Shown here: piece by piece, positions 36,987-47,085 of the stretch
Numbering within the stretch: the stretch's first letter is position 1
Layout of the letters: each line of letters begins with the position of its first letter
The notes under the pieces: generated by a model
The model's input: the letters and a program-made list of their open reading frames with translations, nothing else
Told to the model about the DNA's origin: nothing
Database searches by the model: none
Translations under genes and position numbers: made by a program
Assembly: GCF_001418205.1 (NCBI RefSeq)
Contig: NZ_LIQF01000006.1
Coordinates: 1 to 64,000, forward strand
From: Marinomonas fungiae
Lineage (GTDB): Bacteria; Pseudomonadota; Gammaproteobacteria; Pseudomonadales; Marinomonadaceae
DNA length: 64,000 nt
Reading direction: 5' to 3'

Positions 36987-38572
36987 TACAACTTCCCTTC
37001 TGCTTGTAGCTTGGCCAAGATGCGAGCTTTTTGCTCTTCTGGGGTTTCAGGCTTCTGACGACGCGCTTCCTCAAGCAATTGACGTTCGATTTCAGCATCA
37101 CTTTCAGCTTGCGCTTCGGCCAACAACTGACGCTCTAATTCTTCATCGGATAACGGCCCAGCCGTTACCGCTTCCGCGACACTTTGCTCGGCCACACTAT
37201 GTTCAGTAGCCGTCGCCTGAGTCATGATGCTGGAATGCTCTTTTTCACGATCAAGCGTAGTTCGTGCTCGACGGTTGCGGCTTGCCAGAGACTGATCACT
37301 TTCGTGCTCCACGTAGTCCAAGAAAGTACGGCCAGCAGAAGTATTAATTAGCACATCCACACTGCTATTCATGGTCTCGCCACTTAGCTTCTTGGCCATA
37401 CGAGATTGCAGCTCACTCAAGGTTTTCTGCGCGCGTTGTGCAATGTTATTGGCAATGCTGTCCATGGCCATTTCATATTGGTTCTTGGTTTTGTACTTGT
37501 GTGTACTTTCCCAAGCCGTTTTTGAATGTTTGCCCACAAAACCAAACTTATAAGAAATCCACGTAGCAAAGGCTTGTAGTACTAAGAACAAGATCGCTAA
37601 CATGCCAAAGGTCGCCCAGCTACCTTCTTTGGTAGCTTGACAAATCTCACTTTCACCACGCTCACGGGCATCTGCGGCAGCCTGTTGTGCGGCTTGTGGC
37701 GGTGGCGGCGTATCGCTGTAAAGGTCATCTAGGCTCATAGCTCCTGCGCCACTGACCGCGCTTTCTCCGGCAATACACATCACATCTTGGGTTTGTGCCA
37801 CTTCTAGAGTTTTGATACGCACAAAGGTAATGATCGCACCGATCGTCAAAATGGCGATCACAGCAGCAATCGTAAAGGTGCGCTTTTCCTTAGGAGAATC
37901 CACATCCAAACGGAACAGGCGACGCATGTAATTCGGCTTATTGTCATCTGAGAAATCTTCGATATCGAAGTCAAACTCAATGGCATCAAGGGTTTTCGGT
38001 CGCGTATCAGGATGGTCCGCTTTCCAGTTGTTACGAATTCTGCCCAAGATGCTATTGCGGTAGATTTCATGGCCCATCAAGTGAGTTAAGAACGCTAGGA
38101 TCACTGCGAAGGCAATCGCCACGATCCAAGTCATCACCACACGGGTATTCTCGGACGCACTGAGATCGATAAAACCACTCATGGTGTAACTGAAACCCCA
38201 TGCTTCTAACACTAACACGGCAAACAGCCCGATCAGCATAAAAGCTGACAATGGTCTACGTCCCGACTCACCTACGATCGACAGGTATTTCTTACAAGCT
38301 TCATAGTAGTTACCGTCTTTGTGAATCTTATTGTAAAGCTCATTATAATCTTGGCAGACCGCCGCCTCAGAATGGAACCAGCGATCCTTAACATCTGGAT
38401 TTTTCGATAATCCACGTAATTTACCAAATAAGAAATTATGATACTTAACGCCTTTCCACCAAAGTTTGACGGCATCCCAATTGGCGTAAGCAATATAAAA
38501 TAAGATCGCTAGCGTGGCAGCGATAACGATTAAAATATCGCGGTAAGCAGATATTAAAGAGATTAAGTCCAT
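36986..38572 (-). CDS. Large inner-membrane protein of the same envelope operon, unknown function
   Basis: This 528-residue protein has about five predicted transmembrane segments (about 10-28, 108-128, 143-165, 232-252, 320-340). A periplasmic loop between the fourth and fifth holds two Cys and a proline-rich stretch (DTPPPPQAAQQ). A long cytoplasmic C-terminal tail (about 350-528) is helical and highly charged, with repeated EELERQLLAEA / EIERQLLEEA motifs near the end. I recognise no family. It lies 4 bases downstream of the OmpA lipoprotein gene, so the three proteins probably form an envelope-spanning set. Confidence 0.65.
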   Translation of the reverse strand: MDLISLISAYRDILIVIAATLAILFYIAYANWDAVKLWWKGVKYHNFLFGKLRGLSKNPDVKDRWFHSEAAVCQDYNELYNKIHKDGNYYEACKKYLSIVGESGRRPLSAFMLIGLFAVLVLEAWGFSYTMSGFIDLSASENTRVVMTWIVAIAFAVILAFLTHLMGHEIYRNSILGRIRNNWKADHPDTRPKTLDAIEFDFDIEDFSDDNKPNYMRRLFRLDVDSPKEKRTFTIAAVIAILTIGAIITFVRIKTLEVAQTQDVMCIAGESAVSGAGAMSLDDLYSDTPPPPQAAQQAAADARERGESEICQATKEGSWATFGMLAILFLVLQAFATWISYKFGFVGKHSKTAWESTHKYKTKNQYEMAMDSIANNIAQRAQKTLSELQSRMAKKLSGETMNSSVDVLINTSAGRTFLDYVEHESDQSLASRNRRARTTLDREKEHSSIMTQATATEHSVAEQSVAEAVTAGPLSDEELERQLLAEAQAESDAEIERQLLEEARRQKPETPEEQKARILAKLQAEGKL

Positions 38573-38576
38573 TTTA

Positions 38577-40076
38577 TTAACCTTGTACTAATTTAAGTTT
38601 AAATGCTTTAACCATTAAATCGCGGTCTTGCTGGTAGATAACTGCATTGGCCTTTGTGGCCGTTGCCCCGTCCAACGAATACACCACATCAGTACACTTC
38701 ATTAAGGCGTTATCATCTTTGGCATACATGCGAACCAATACCGTATTATCTCCGCGGTAAGTTTCGACATTGACTGGGTACTCATAATCAGGTTTTAGCG
38801 CACTGCCATCATAGTTTTTATAGAAACTCAGAATAGGTGTATAAGTGGGTGCAAGCGTGTCTTCTCGCATGCCAACAGGACCAAGTGTTACTCCCGTTTT
38901 ATCCGCCATACCAAACCAAGTAGTGCCATATAAGTTCTTCGGACTGTCCGCAACTTTCACTTCTGTAGCGGCAATTGTTCGACCGCTATAGGCTTTCAAA
39001 GAAGACTGAGCGACAGGGGTAGTGTAAGCACAGCTGCCTAGTAGCGGTGCATCATCAGCAATCGCTTGGGAGAAAATAGAAAAACCATAGTCCTGCTCTG
39101 CTTCGCCCAGTGCCGCAGTAACATAATCTGCATCAAAGCTTGCCAAGGGAACACCGCCAAGCTCTAACGAATCAGTGCTGCGACGTGAAAGCGCCACTTT
39201 TGGTTCAGGCAATTGGGTGACTGGTTTGGATTGTTTTGTGGTTTTAGTCGTTTGCGCAGTCGGTAGATTATTGGTTACATTTTCTATACGTGATTTCTTC
39301 GCTGAGGCGACTTGAAGCACCTTTTGATCAGATACTTCATTGAGTTTCTTGGCTTTGTCCTTTTCAGAAACAAACACGTCAATCAGTTCAAAGCGGCGGT
39401 TTCTAGCTTTACCAAGCTCTGTTTCATTACTAGCAATCGGCTGAGATTCCCCCACACCTTCATACAAGAGACTGTCTGGATCGGCTCCTACGGCCACCAA
39501 CTGATCGGCAATGAAACGGGCGCGCTTCTCTGACAATTGCTGGTTGTAAGCGGCGGATCCAGAGCTATCTGTATGCCCCACTACATAGATTTTTGAGCCC
39601 GGAGCAAGGTCTTCCACGTAACCTTTTAAAAAGTACTGGAGACTTTTTAACTTGTTGCGATCTGCGATCACAGCCTTGCCGGATGCAAATAAAGGCTGAA
39701 CACCCGCTAAAGAAACCTGTGAAGCAATAACATCATCGCTCGCGTCTTTTGAGAAGCCTGTTCCAGTTTTGTCATTCATCACAATACGCTCGAACTCAGG
39801 CTTTAACGCACTTTCTTCAGCGAGCTTTTTCAGTTTTTCTTCGCGATGATCTAAGTAGGAACCAATCCCACAGCCAATCATACCACCAGCAACACCGCCG
39901 ACTAGAATTCCGCGCGCATCACCCGTTTTTAGATAACCAATCGCACTGCCTAACAAGGTACCACCCACACATCCGATCATGGTTTTAGAGGTGTCTCCCA
40001 TCGAAGCACAGCCGGAAAGTAATGCAGGTGCAGCAACCACTACTGCAACGGAGCGATAAAGTTTTGAACGATTCAT
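38577..40076 (-). CDS. OmpA-domain lipoprotein with glycine zipper
   Basis: This 499-residue protein has a lipobox LSGC (C23), a glycine-zipper segment (about 37-75: GCVGGTLLGSAIGY and GGVAGGMIGCGIGSYLD) and an OmpA domain (about 125-235: VVGHTDSSGSAAYNQQLSEKRA, GVGESQPIASN, ARNRRFELI). A 260-residue C-terminal part that I do not recognise ends in a beta-rich domain (about 365-499). It probably anchors to the outer membrane and peptidoglycan. As first gene of the operon it is followed at 4 bases by the large membrane protein gene. Confidence 0.75.
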   Translation of the reverse strand: MNRSKLYRSVAVVVAAPALLSGCASMGDTSKTMIGCVGGTLLGSAIGYLKTGDARGILVGGVAGGMIGCGIGSYLDHREEKLKKLAEESALKPEFERIVMNDKTGTGFSKDASDDVIASQVSLAGVQPLFASGKAVIADRNKLKSLQYFLKGYVEDLAPGSKIYVVGHTDSSGSAAYNQQLSEKRARFIADQLVAVGADPDSLLYEGVGESQPIASNETELGKARNRRFELIDVFVSEKDKAKKLNEVSDQKVLQVASAKKSRIENVTNNLPTAQTTKTTKQSKPVTQLPEPKVALSRRSTDSLELGGVPLASFDADYVTAALGEAEQDYGFSIFSQAIADDAPLLGSCAYTTPVAQSSLKAYSGRTIAATEVKVADSPKNLYGTTWFGMADKTGVTLGPVGMREDTLAPTYTPILSFYKNYDGSALKPDYEYPVNVETYRGDNTVLVRMYAKDDNALMKCTDVVYSLDGATATKANAVIYQQDRDLMVKAFKLKLVQG

Positions 40077-40542
40077 CCTAATTCCTTCTCAAGGATATTG
40101 CCCTATAATCAGAGGCTTAAAATACTAAGGGGAAGTTCTATCAGGCGCGCCCAATGATTCGGTATTGAGGCTTGTAAAGAGAAATATAAGATGATTTTTC
40201 ACTCGCCTAATATCCTAATGGCGAAGTAAAAAAACGTAGAAATCGTCTCTCCCTGACAATTTCCTTACAGTACAGCAAATTAAAACAAGACCCAAGATGT
40301 TTGATGAGCAAAATAATGCAAAAAAAAAGATAGATATCTTTTAATACAGCATCGCACTCAAAAAAAAACACTAAATTAGTGATTTCTAATTTATTTTATA
40401 ATCTTGCCCAAAATCGACCATAATCTGAGTAATAGAAAGCCCCTAGAGTTAACCCCCTTACTTGAGTAATCACACATAGACACAAGAAAGCCCCAGCTCA
40501 TGCGAGCAGGGGCTTTCTTTTGGAACGCTACAGCAATGAAAG
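40077..40542. promoter_or_regulatory. Intergenic region upstream of the envelope operon
   Basis: This AT-rich 466-base gap has no supported gene. It contains the perfect dyad CACTAAATTAGTG (40369-40381) and the lldD terminator (40484-40520). The promoter of the envelope operon should be here, but no confident -35/-10 could be assigned. Confidence 0.4.
40484..40520 (-). terminator. Terminator of the lactate operon
   Basis: AAGAAAGCCCC pairs with GGGGCTTTCTT around a GC-containing inner hairpin (GCTCATGCGAGC). It lies 23 bases past the lldD stop at 40543. Confidence 0.85.
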
Positions 40543-41679
40543 CTAGCCCATAACCAAAGAGTCAGTACTCAAATCTTTAATGCTGTTGGCACCCGTTAAC
40601 GTCATTGCCACACGCATTTCTTTCTCAATCAAATCTAGGACATTTTCTACGCCCGCTTGTCCGGCTGTCGCTAAGGCGTATACAAATGCTCGCCCAAGCA
40701 AGGTGCAGTCCGCGCCAAGCGCCAACATACGCACCACATCTAGGCCGGTACGAATCCCAGAGTCCACAAGGATTTTGATCTCACCTTTTACCGCGTTAGC
40801 AATCTCAGGTAAGGCTCTTGCCGAAGACAGTACACCGTCTAGCTGACGACCGCCGTGGTTTGACACGATGATGCCATCGGCACCAAAACGCACCGCGTCT
40901 TTAGCGTCTTCCGTATCCAAAATACCTTTGATGATCATAGGGCCATCCCAGAAATCGCGGATCCACTCTAAGTCTTTCCAAGAAATCGATGGGTCAAAGT
41001 TTTTGCCCAACCAACCAATGTAGTCTTCAAGCTTAGTCGGCTCACCACGATAGGTAGAAATATTGCCAAGGTCGTGAGGCTTACCATTAATGCCGACATC
41101 CCATGCCCAAGCAGGATGAGTCATAGCTTGTAGCACACGTCGAATGGCCGCATTCGGGCCGCTCATGCCCGAATGCATATCTCGGTAACGAGCCCCTGGT
41201 ACAGGCATATCCACGGTAAAGACTAGATTTTTAATGCCTTGTGCTTTGGCGCGCTCCAGTACGTTTTTCATAAAGCCACGGTCTTTTAGGACATACAACT
41301 GGAACCAAATAGGTCGGCTGATCGCCGCACTAACCTCTTCGATTGGACAAACGGATACCGTCGAAAGTGTAAACGGAATCCCCTTGTTTTCAGCCGCTTT
41401 GGCAGCTTGTACTTCACCACGGCGAGCGTACATTCCGGTTAAACCAACAGGCGCTAAAGCGATGGGCAAAGACAGCTTTTCACCAAATAATTCAGACTCA
41501 AGATTCAAGTCTGACATGTTTTTTAAGATACGCTGACGCAATGCGATGTCAGCCAAATCTTCAGTATTGCGGCGCATCGTATGTTCACCGTAAGACCCCC
41601 CATCAATGTAGTGAAACAAAAACGGCGGCAACTTAGCTTTTGCTGCTGCGCGGTAGTCAGTAGAAGCTGAAATGATCAT
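40543..41679 (-). CDS. lldD: FMN-dependent L-lactate dehydrogenase
   Basis: This 378-residue enzyme belongs to the alpha-hydroxy-acid oxidase family. It has the FMN-binding and active-site motif [11 protein letters not shown] (catalytic His about 270-280), [14 protein letters not shown] near the start and [20 protein letters not shown] near 305-325. It oxidises L-lactate to pyruvate and feeds electrons to the quinone pool at the inner membrane. The gene follows the lactate permease gene by 67 bases. Confidence 0.93.
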   Translation of the reverse strand: MIISASTDYRAAAKAKLPPFLFHYIDGGSYGEHTMRRNTEDLADIALRQRILKNMSDLNLESELFGEKLSLPIALAPVGLTGMYARRGEVQAAKAAENKGIPFTLSTVSVCPIEEVSAAISRPIWFQLYVLKDRGFMKNVLERAKAQGIKNLVFTVDMPVPGARYRDMHSGMSGPNAAIRRVLQAMTHPAWAWDVGINGKPHDLGNISTYRGEPTKLEDYIGWLGKNFDPSISWKDLEWIRDFWDGPMIIKGILDTEDAKDAVRFGADGIIVSNHGGRQLDGVLSSARALPEIANAVKGEIKILVDSGIRTGLDVVRMLALGADCTLLGRAFVYALATAGQAGVENVLDLIEKEMRVAMTLTGANSIKDLSTDSLVMG

Positions 41680-41746
41680 AAAAAGCGCTCCATGGTAGTA
41701 CTGGGTGAGTGAAACTGCTCACCCATTTTTTATTGAGAAAGAATGA

Positions 41747-43441
41747 TTAATTCATCAAGGCATCGGTCAAGTGAAGACCGTAGATCATCACAGTGCCGAC
41801 AATGCCCGTCATGATTAGGTAGTACATCGTCGGAAGGATGGTTTTACGAAGTGTCGCCCCTTCGCGTCCCAATAAGCCTACGGTTGCAGAGGCCGCCACC
41901 ACGTTGTGAATAGCAATCATGTTACCGGCTGCCGCCCCCACCGCTTGCAATGAAATCACAGCTGCACTCGACACACTTAACGCTTGCGCTACTTCGAATT
42001 GGAATTGGCTAAACATCATGTTGGAAACCGTGTTAGAACCGGCGATGAAAGCACCCAAAGCACCAATCACAGCACTGATCGCTGGGAAAGAATTTCCGAC
42101 CAGATCCGCAACCACATTAGCGGTCGTCACAGGCATGCTGGCTAGGTCTGCTGCATTGACGCCTGAGTTAATAAAAATACGCACCATCGGAATGGTGAAC
42201 ACCAACACAAAGCCCGCACCGATCAACGTCTTAGTTGACTCGCCCAAGGCATTTTTACAGGCATTCAAATCTTTCCCTTGTAGCAACGCCGCCACCAATG
42301 CAGTAAACACCAAGATGCCGCCCGGCAAATAAAGCGGAGCAAAAGACGCACTAACGCCCACTTCACCTAAGATATCTTTGAAACCGACCGTCACACTTAA
42401 CAAAAAGGCTTTGAACTCAACGCTGACACGGCTGATCACCAAAATTACCGCTAACAACACATAAGGGAACCATGCTTTGACAAGGTTCATTGACGCTTTG
42501 CTCGGCTCTTCTTTTAGGTCCATTTTAAGCGAGCCTAACCAGCTATTCGGCCAAGCCTGCTCAGCTTCAAAATCCCACGCTGTTTTTGGCGTCAAGAAAC
42601 CGGCTTTCGCGGCACTCACTACCAGTACTAGACTGACCAAACCACCCACTAACGATGGGAATTCAGGACCTAAGAAAATACCAGTCAACGCGTATGGCAC
42701 AGTGAAGGCTAAGCCGGCAAACAAGGCAAATGGCAGAATATTCAAACCTTCTGTCCAACTACGGTTTTTACCGAAGAAACGCGTCAACATCACCGCCATC
42801 AAGGTAGGAATCAAAGTACCGACAAGGGCGTGCACTAACGCCACATTAGTGGTGATTTGTTGTAGATAAAACTCCCACGTCGCACCGTTTGCCGCTAGAG
42901 CGTTGCTGATATTGTGAACGTCTAGACCGTTGTTCACCCCCACGATAATGGGCGTACCTACTGCACCGAAGGATACTGGCGTTGATTGAATCATCATGCC
43001 CACCATCACCGCAGCCAATGCAGGGAAACCGATCGCAACCAATAAAGGCGCTGCGATTGCTGCAGGCGTACCAAAACCCGATGCCCCTTCGATAAACGAA
43101 CCAAAACACCAAGCAATAATGATGGTTTGGACCCGACGGTCAGGAGAAATATTGGTAAAGCCGTTACGAATTGCGGTGATCGCGCCCGTATGCTTAAGCG
43201 TGTTTAATAGGAAAATGGCACCGAATACGATCCACAGCACAGTAACCGTGATGCCGAGACCTTGCAGAACAGAAGCGAGAATACGGTTGAACGACATCCC
43301 CCAAGTGGTGAATGCGATAATGATGGTCAGCAACAAGACGATGGGCATCGCTTTTTTGGCGGGCCAGTTTAATCCGACTAATAACACCCCTGCCACAATG
43401 ATGGGGATAAAGGCAATAACGGCTAACAGAATGTCGCTCAT
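41747..43441 (-). CDS. lldP: L-lactate permease
   Basis: This 564-residue membrane protein of the LctP family has about twelve to fourteen helices. It shows the conserved [27 protein letters not shown] and [18 protein letters not shown] segments. It imports lactate (and possibly glycolate) with protons. It is the first gene of the lactate operon and is divergent from a LysR regulator rather than the GntR-type LldR of enteric bacteria. Confidence 0.93.
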   Translation of the reverse strand: MSDILLAVIAFIPIIVAGVLLVGLNWPAKKAMPIVLLLTIIIAFTTWGMSFNRILASVLQGLGITVTVLWIVFGAIFLLNTLKHTGAITAIRNGFTNISPDRRVQTIIIAWCFGSFIEGASGFGTPAAIAAPLLVAIGFPALAAVMVGMMIQSTPVSFGAVGTPIIVGVNNGLDVHNISNALAANGATWEFYLQQITTNVALVHALVGTLIPTLMAVMLTRFFGKNRSWTEGLNILPFALFAGLAFTVPYALTGIFLGPEFPSLVGGLVSLVLVVSAAKAGFLTPKTAWDFEAEQAWPNSWLGSLKMDLKEEPSKASMNLVKAWFPYVLLAVILVISRVSVEFKAFLLSVTVGFKDILGEVGVSASFAPLYLPGGILVFTALVAALLQGKDLNACKNALGESTKTLIGAGFVLVFTIPMVRIFINSGVNAADLASMPVTTANVVADLVGNSFPAISAVIGALGAFIAGSNTVSNMMFSQFQFEVAQALSVSSAAVISLQAVGAAAGNMIAIHNVVAASATVGLLGREGATLRKTILPTMYYLIMTGIVGTVMIYGLHLTDALMN

Positions 43442-43620
43442 TTAAACTCCTCAAAAGAACCCCTGTATACCTATAAAACGGGCTTATGTGCCGTCAGCCT
43501 AGCAAGACAGAGTGCTCTCATATGTTTGATTTATTTTTGTTGCAGGGGAATCTAAAGGTTTATCTTTTCTTAATATATGCCGATAATTAAAAACATTATT
43601 TCCAAAAGTTACATAATGCC

Positions 43621-44523
43621 ATGCACTCAGACGACCTCATTTTGTTTGCTCAAGTAGTAGAACTGGGCAGTTTTAGTAAAGCAGCGGAGCAAAATAACCT
43701 GACCAACTCAGTGGTCAGTAAACGCATTGCACGACTTGAACAGCACCTGAACGTTCAGTTGCTCTATCGTACTACGCGAAAGTTGACGCTTACCGAAGCG
43801 GGACAAGTGCTGTTTATAAAAGCCAAGCGTGTGGCCTTAGCAACACAAGAAGCCACCAATGCGGTTGCGGGCTTTGGTGAATTGATTAAAGGCCATATCA
43901 AGATGTCGGTCCCGACTATCTCAGGAGAATTGCTGATCGCGGATGCGGTGGCGGAGTTTTGTCAAATGCACCCCGGCCTAACCGTAGACATGTCCTTGGA
44001 TAATCAGTTTGTCGACTTAGTGAAAGATGGTTATGACCTCGTCATTCGAACCGGCTATTTGGAAGATTCGAGCTTGATCGCGCGCTACTATTTAGACTCC
44101 CATTGGATTGTTTGTGCCTCACCCAGCTACATCAAACGCTATGGCCGACCTGAAACCCCAGAGCAGCTGTTGCAACACAACTGCTTGTTGTATTCCTACC
44201 AAACTAACGGAGCCAATGAATGGCAATTCAAAGGTGACAATGGAGAAAACTACAGTCTAAAAATCAATGGCTGCTTTTCCAGCGATAATGCCTCCGCATT
44301 GCGCAAAGCCGCCCTCGGCGGACACGGCATCGCCTATGTACCACGCTGCTTGGTGTACCACGATCTACGCAATGGTGAATTGATTGATATCCTGCCCCAG
44401 CAAGTGGGTAAAGTACTGGGCATCTACGCGGTCTACCCTTTCACTCGCCAATTACCAAAGAAACTCAAGCTACTGATTGAGCATATTCGACTGAGATATA
44501 AAGCAATGGAGCATTATTTTTGA
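43621..44523 (+). CDS. LysR-family regulator divergent from the lactate operon
   Basis: This 300-residue protein has a winged helix-turn-helix (about 3-60: SFSKAAEQNNLTNSVVSKRIARLEQHLNVQLLYRTTRKL) and an effector domain with DLVIRTGYLEDSSLIARY. The pattern belongs to the CrgA/AaeR-like LysR branch. The 179-base divergent gap to lldP makes lactate control likely. Its ATG at 43621 follows ACATAATGCC without a strong Shine-Dalgarno site. Confidence 0.88.
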   Translation: MHSDDLILFAQVVELGSFSKAAEQNNLTNSVVSKRIARLEQHLNVQLLYRTTRKLTLTEAGQVLFIKAKRVALATQEATNAVAGFGELIKGHIKMSVPTISGELLIADAVAEFCQMHPGLTVDMSLDNQFVDLVKDGYDLVIRTGYLEDSSLIARYYLDSHWIVCASPSYIKRYGRPETPEQLLQHNCLLYSYQTNGANEWQFKGDNGENYSLKINGCFSSDNASALRKAALGGHGIAYVPRCLVYHDLRNGELIDILPQQVGKVLGIYAVYPFTRQLPKKLKLLIEHIRLRYKAMEHYF

Positions 44524-44562
44524 GAATAGAAGCTCAAGAGCCATTAGGCTCTAAATACTAAA

Positions 44563-44853
44563 CTACAAATTTTCGCGGCGCTCAGTGATGCATTCTTCAG
44601 ACCCCATTTCAAACTCGCGACAGATCCATGGGCGGTTCTCATAAATATTGCACATCAAGTTATCTCGATTCAGTGCTGCGCACCAGCCATCGTCTAAACG
44701 CGCCATCACTTCTCCTCCCCATTCATCTGTCTCAAGATATTCTTGCGGAACCCCCGTATCAGAAATGATCATCACCTCAAGGCGACAGCAACAAGCTCGG
44801 CAAGTCGCACAGGTGATCTCAGACGTCGGTAAATTCTTTAAAGCAATCGTCAT
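44563..44853 (-). CDS. YkgJ-family cysteine-cluster protein
   Basis: This 96-residue protein has a CxxCxACC motif near residues 16-23 (CATCRACCCR), then NLMCNIYENRPWICREFEMGSEEC. This is the CxxCxxCC zinc or iron-chelating family pattern. The molecular role of the family is unknown. The gene is monocistronic, convergent with the LysR gene. Confidence 0.82.
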   Translation of the reverse strand: MTIALKNLPTSEITCATCRACCCRLEVMIISDTGVPQEYLETDEWGGEVMARLDDGWCAALNRDNLMCNIYENRPWICREFEMGSEECITERRENL

Positions 44854-44914
44854 AGTTATCTATCTTTGCCTAGCAATTCGGTGAGAAGCGTGGATAAAAA
44901 TTCTAAATAAAAAA

Positions 44915-44938
44915 AGGGCTACCTTTCGGTAGCCCCTT
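44915..44938 (-). terminator. Terminator of the cold-shock protein gene
   Basis: A stem of GGGCTACC with GGTAGCCC around TTTC is followed by a T-run on the minus strand (the A-run at about 44904-44914 on the plus strand). It lies about 27 bases past the stop at 44966. Confidence 0.9.
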
Positions 44939-44965
44939 CTTTTATAACACTGTAATCGGTTTCGA

Positions 44966-45175
44966 TTATAGCGCTACGATGTTTTCAGCTTGCGGACCTT
45001 TTGGTCCCTGAGTCACGATGAACTCAACTGCTTGGCCATCAGCCAACGTTTTGAAGCCAGAGCTTACGATAGCGCTGAAGTGTGCAAATAGATCAGGGCC
45101 AGATTTTTGCTCGATGAAACCAAAACCTTTAGATTCGTTAAACCACTTTACTGTGCCAGTCATTGTAGTAGACAT
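44966..45175 (-). CDS. CspA-family cold-shock protein
   Basis: This 69-residue single cold-shock domain has RNP1 KGFGFIE and an RNP2 variant LFAHFS (usually VFVHFS), with the start [11 protein letters not shown]. It binds single-stranded RNA or DNA and acts as an RNA chaperone. The 230 bases upstream (45176-45405) hold no convincing gene and probably include a long 5' leader, as is usual for csp genes. Confidence 0.93.
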   Translation of the reverse strand: MSTTMTGTVKWFNESKGFGFIEQKSGPDLFAHFSAIVSSGFKTLADGQAVEFIVTQGPKGPQAENIVAL

Positions 45176-45405
45176 AATATGTATCCTGTAAATAAAAATA
45201 TAAGTGCCCTTTTGGGCGGAATAGCGGAAAAAAAGACAAAGTTTTAAATACTACAGGACGGAGAACTACGAATAACGCTACGTAAAGGAGGATGTAAAAA
45301 GACGCTGTGTTTCTAGCTGCGTTCAATATATAGACAACGGTTAACCACGTCAATTTATATTTCACTTTATTATAACGGCCTGCAACCACAGCAAGATCAA
45401 AGGGC

Positions 45406-45987
45406 TTAGTGCCCTTTGATCTCTTGTTGAATGCAAATCGCGGAATGAGCATCGTTGGCTGCGTATAAAATTTGGCTTTCACTCAGCGGATACGCGCCCC
45501 AATTGGATTTTTGCGCGCCTTTTCCGAGACGAGCATTTAACACCATCGCAACCCCAGCTCTGGCACCGATGGCATTCTTTTCGCCAGACAAACGCTTTAA
45601 GGTCATGGATAAGTCTTCTGTGTTAACAATGCTAATCCCGAGCTTGCCGCGTAATTCACGGTTATCGTCTTTTAGACCAAAACCCACCTTCTGAATTTTT
45701 GGATTCGCCAAGATCTCAGCGGCCGCTTCCAGTGCCACCGGAAATCGCGTTGGAAACAAAAAGCCTTGGCTCGGTGTCGCCAGCTGGATCAATGTTGGCC
45801 CTGGGCTCACTTCGCCCTTGCGAAAGATCGGTTTGCTTTCGGTGTCATAACCGACGCTCACTTGTTGACGCAACACATCCAGTGCTTGAGCTGCTTCCTG
45901 TTCGTTTTCAATGATCAAAATATCTGCCAACGCTAAGCCCTCATAGGGCGGCAGTTGGTTAATGGTTTCTTTACTTGGGCGCTGCAT
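45406..45987 (-). CDS. 3'-5' exonuclease (RNase D-like DEDD family)
   Basis: This 193-residue exonuclease domain has VGYDTESKPIF (Exo I, D-x-E), GFGLKDDNRELR (Exo II) and LYAANDAHSAICIQQ (Exo III, DEDDy type). It has no HRDC domain, so it is a minimal RNase D-like enzyme that trims RNA or DNA from the 3' end. It is divergent from a small zinc-ribbon protein gene. Confidence 0.88.
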   Translation of the reverse strand: MQRPSKETINQLPPYEGLALADILIIENEQEAAQALDVLRQQVSVGYDTESKPIFRKGEVSPGPTLIQLATPSQGFLFPTRFPVALEAAAEILANPKIQKVGFGLKDDNRELRGKLGISIVNTEDLSMTLKRLSGEKNAIGARAGVAMVLNARLGKGAQKSNWGAYPLSESQILYAANDAHSAICIQQEIKGH

Positions 45988-46150
45988 CGCTTTGCTCTTT
46001 TCTTAGATCTCTTGGTAAGCCCCTTTGTTTACGTCATTTGCGTTGGCTTGTCGAGGTTGTTAAGCATCCCCTTGCACAAGATTGACAGAATCGGCTGTAC
46101 TCGTCAGGATGGGCGCAGAATTGATTGACCGTCACCACGAGCAAGACTTT

Positions 46151-46402
46151 ATGGCAAAACCCAATAAAAAAGGCCCTAGCAAAACCGTCGATATTTTTTG
46201 CAACGCTTGCGGTGCGCAACTGTTCAAATACCGCAAGGGCGGCAAGGGAGCATTAGTCAAATGCTTTAAAGAACGCATCGTCGAAGATTTCACCACCATG
46301 CCCTGCCATTGCCCAAACTGCGAGAAAGAGTTCGCCCGAGACACTCTCGTGCGCGGCACACCAGCGTTTAAATTTATCGGTGGCAAGGTCTGGTTTAAGT
46401 AA
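46151..46402 (+). CDS. Small zinc-ribbon protein, unknown function
   Basis: The protein has 83 residues from ATG 46151 (MAKPNKKGPSK). A start at 46082 is also possible, but the region before residue 24 has no conserved feature. Two CxxC pairs (CNACG, and CHCPNC further on) form a likely zinc ribbon. A conserved ending GTPAFKFIGGKVWFK is present. It would be cytoplasmic, perhaps nucleic-acid binding. It is followed 44 bases later by the CreA-family gene. Confidence 0.7.
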   Translation: MAKPNKKGPSKTVDIFCNACGAQLFKYRKGGKGALVKCFKERIVEDFTTMPCHCPNCEKEFARDTLVRGTPAFKFIGGKVWFK

Positions 46403-46446
46403 TACACTGGACACTACTGCAACGCCTTTAAGAAGGATAAAACACA

Positions 46447-46920
46447 ATGAAGAAATTACTGTTATCAGGGTGTATGGCACTGGCTCTGGTCGGCTGCTCT
46501 AATGATGAAGTGGGCGATGTGTCACTGGGAATGTTCACCTTAAAGGACATCAAAATCTCCAAGCTGGATGATGAGAAAATCCCCGGTGTCACCTGCCACG
46601 TAGCATCGATTGAAGCGGATTTGAGCTTTTCTGACCCAAGCGATAGCTCCATTGCCTGCCGTCAAACGGGTGAAATTACCCCAGCTATGATCGCCTCAAT
46701 TGATAAGAGCTCATCGGGAGAAGTGGTGTTTAGCAAATCCAAAAGCATCTTCTTTAAAACCATGAAAGTACGCCGTATTTACGATGCCGACAACCAAACC
46801 CTAATGTACGTCTCTTACACCACTAAAGAAACCAACGGCAGTTTCAAGCACAGCCTATCAACCGTTCCGCTTTGGGGTACACAGGCCTATGTTGAGCCAT
46901 CTGCATCGGGTCAACTGTGA
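46447..46920 (+). CDS. creA: CreA-family exported protein
   Basis: This 157-residue protein has a lipoprotein-like signal (LVGC, C17). The CreA domain follows: DEVGDVSLGMFTLKDIKI, VTCHVASIEADLSF, IACRQTGEI and the strongly conserved GEVVFSKSKSIFFKTMKVRRIYD. The family is periplasmic with unknown function. No creBCD genes are near. The two domain Cys may form a disulfide. Confidence 0.88.
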   Translation: MKKLLLSGCMALALVGCSNDEVGDVSLGMFTLKDIKISKLDDEKIPGVTCHVASIEADLSFSDPSDSSIACRQTGEITPAMIASIDKSSSGEVVFSKSKSIFFKTMKVRRIYDADNQTLMYVSYTTKETNGSFKHSLSTVPLWGTQAYVEPSASGQL

Positions 46921-47085
46921 TTTGGCGATGCATGACTGATTAAGCAGAAGGGAGCGCCCCTTCCATTTGAATGAAGAGTATTCCAATCGTAACAGCATGT
47001 TGCGACATCGGAGGATTATTAGCGGTTAAGTTTTACCTGAGGAGGCCGTTAAGGTGCTATAGATTGATTTAAAAGGATTTTAAAC

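Noticed and set aside
41919..43112. Several long open frames antisense to lldP
   Set aside because: They are shadows caused by codon bias in the permease gene; none has a start signal or a recognisable domain.
45138..45482. A 114-codon frame overlapping the cold-shock gene and the exonuclease gene
   Set aside because: It has no ribosome site and an unnatural composition, and it lies across the csp leader and two real genes.
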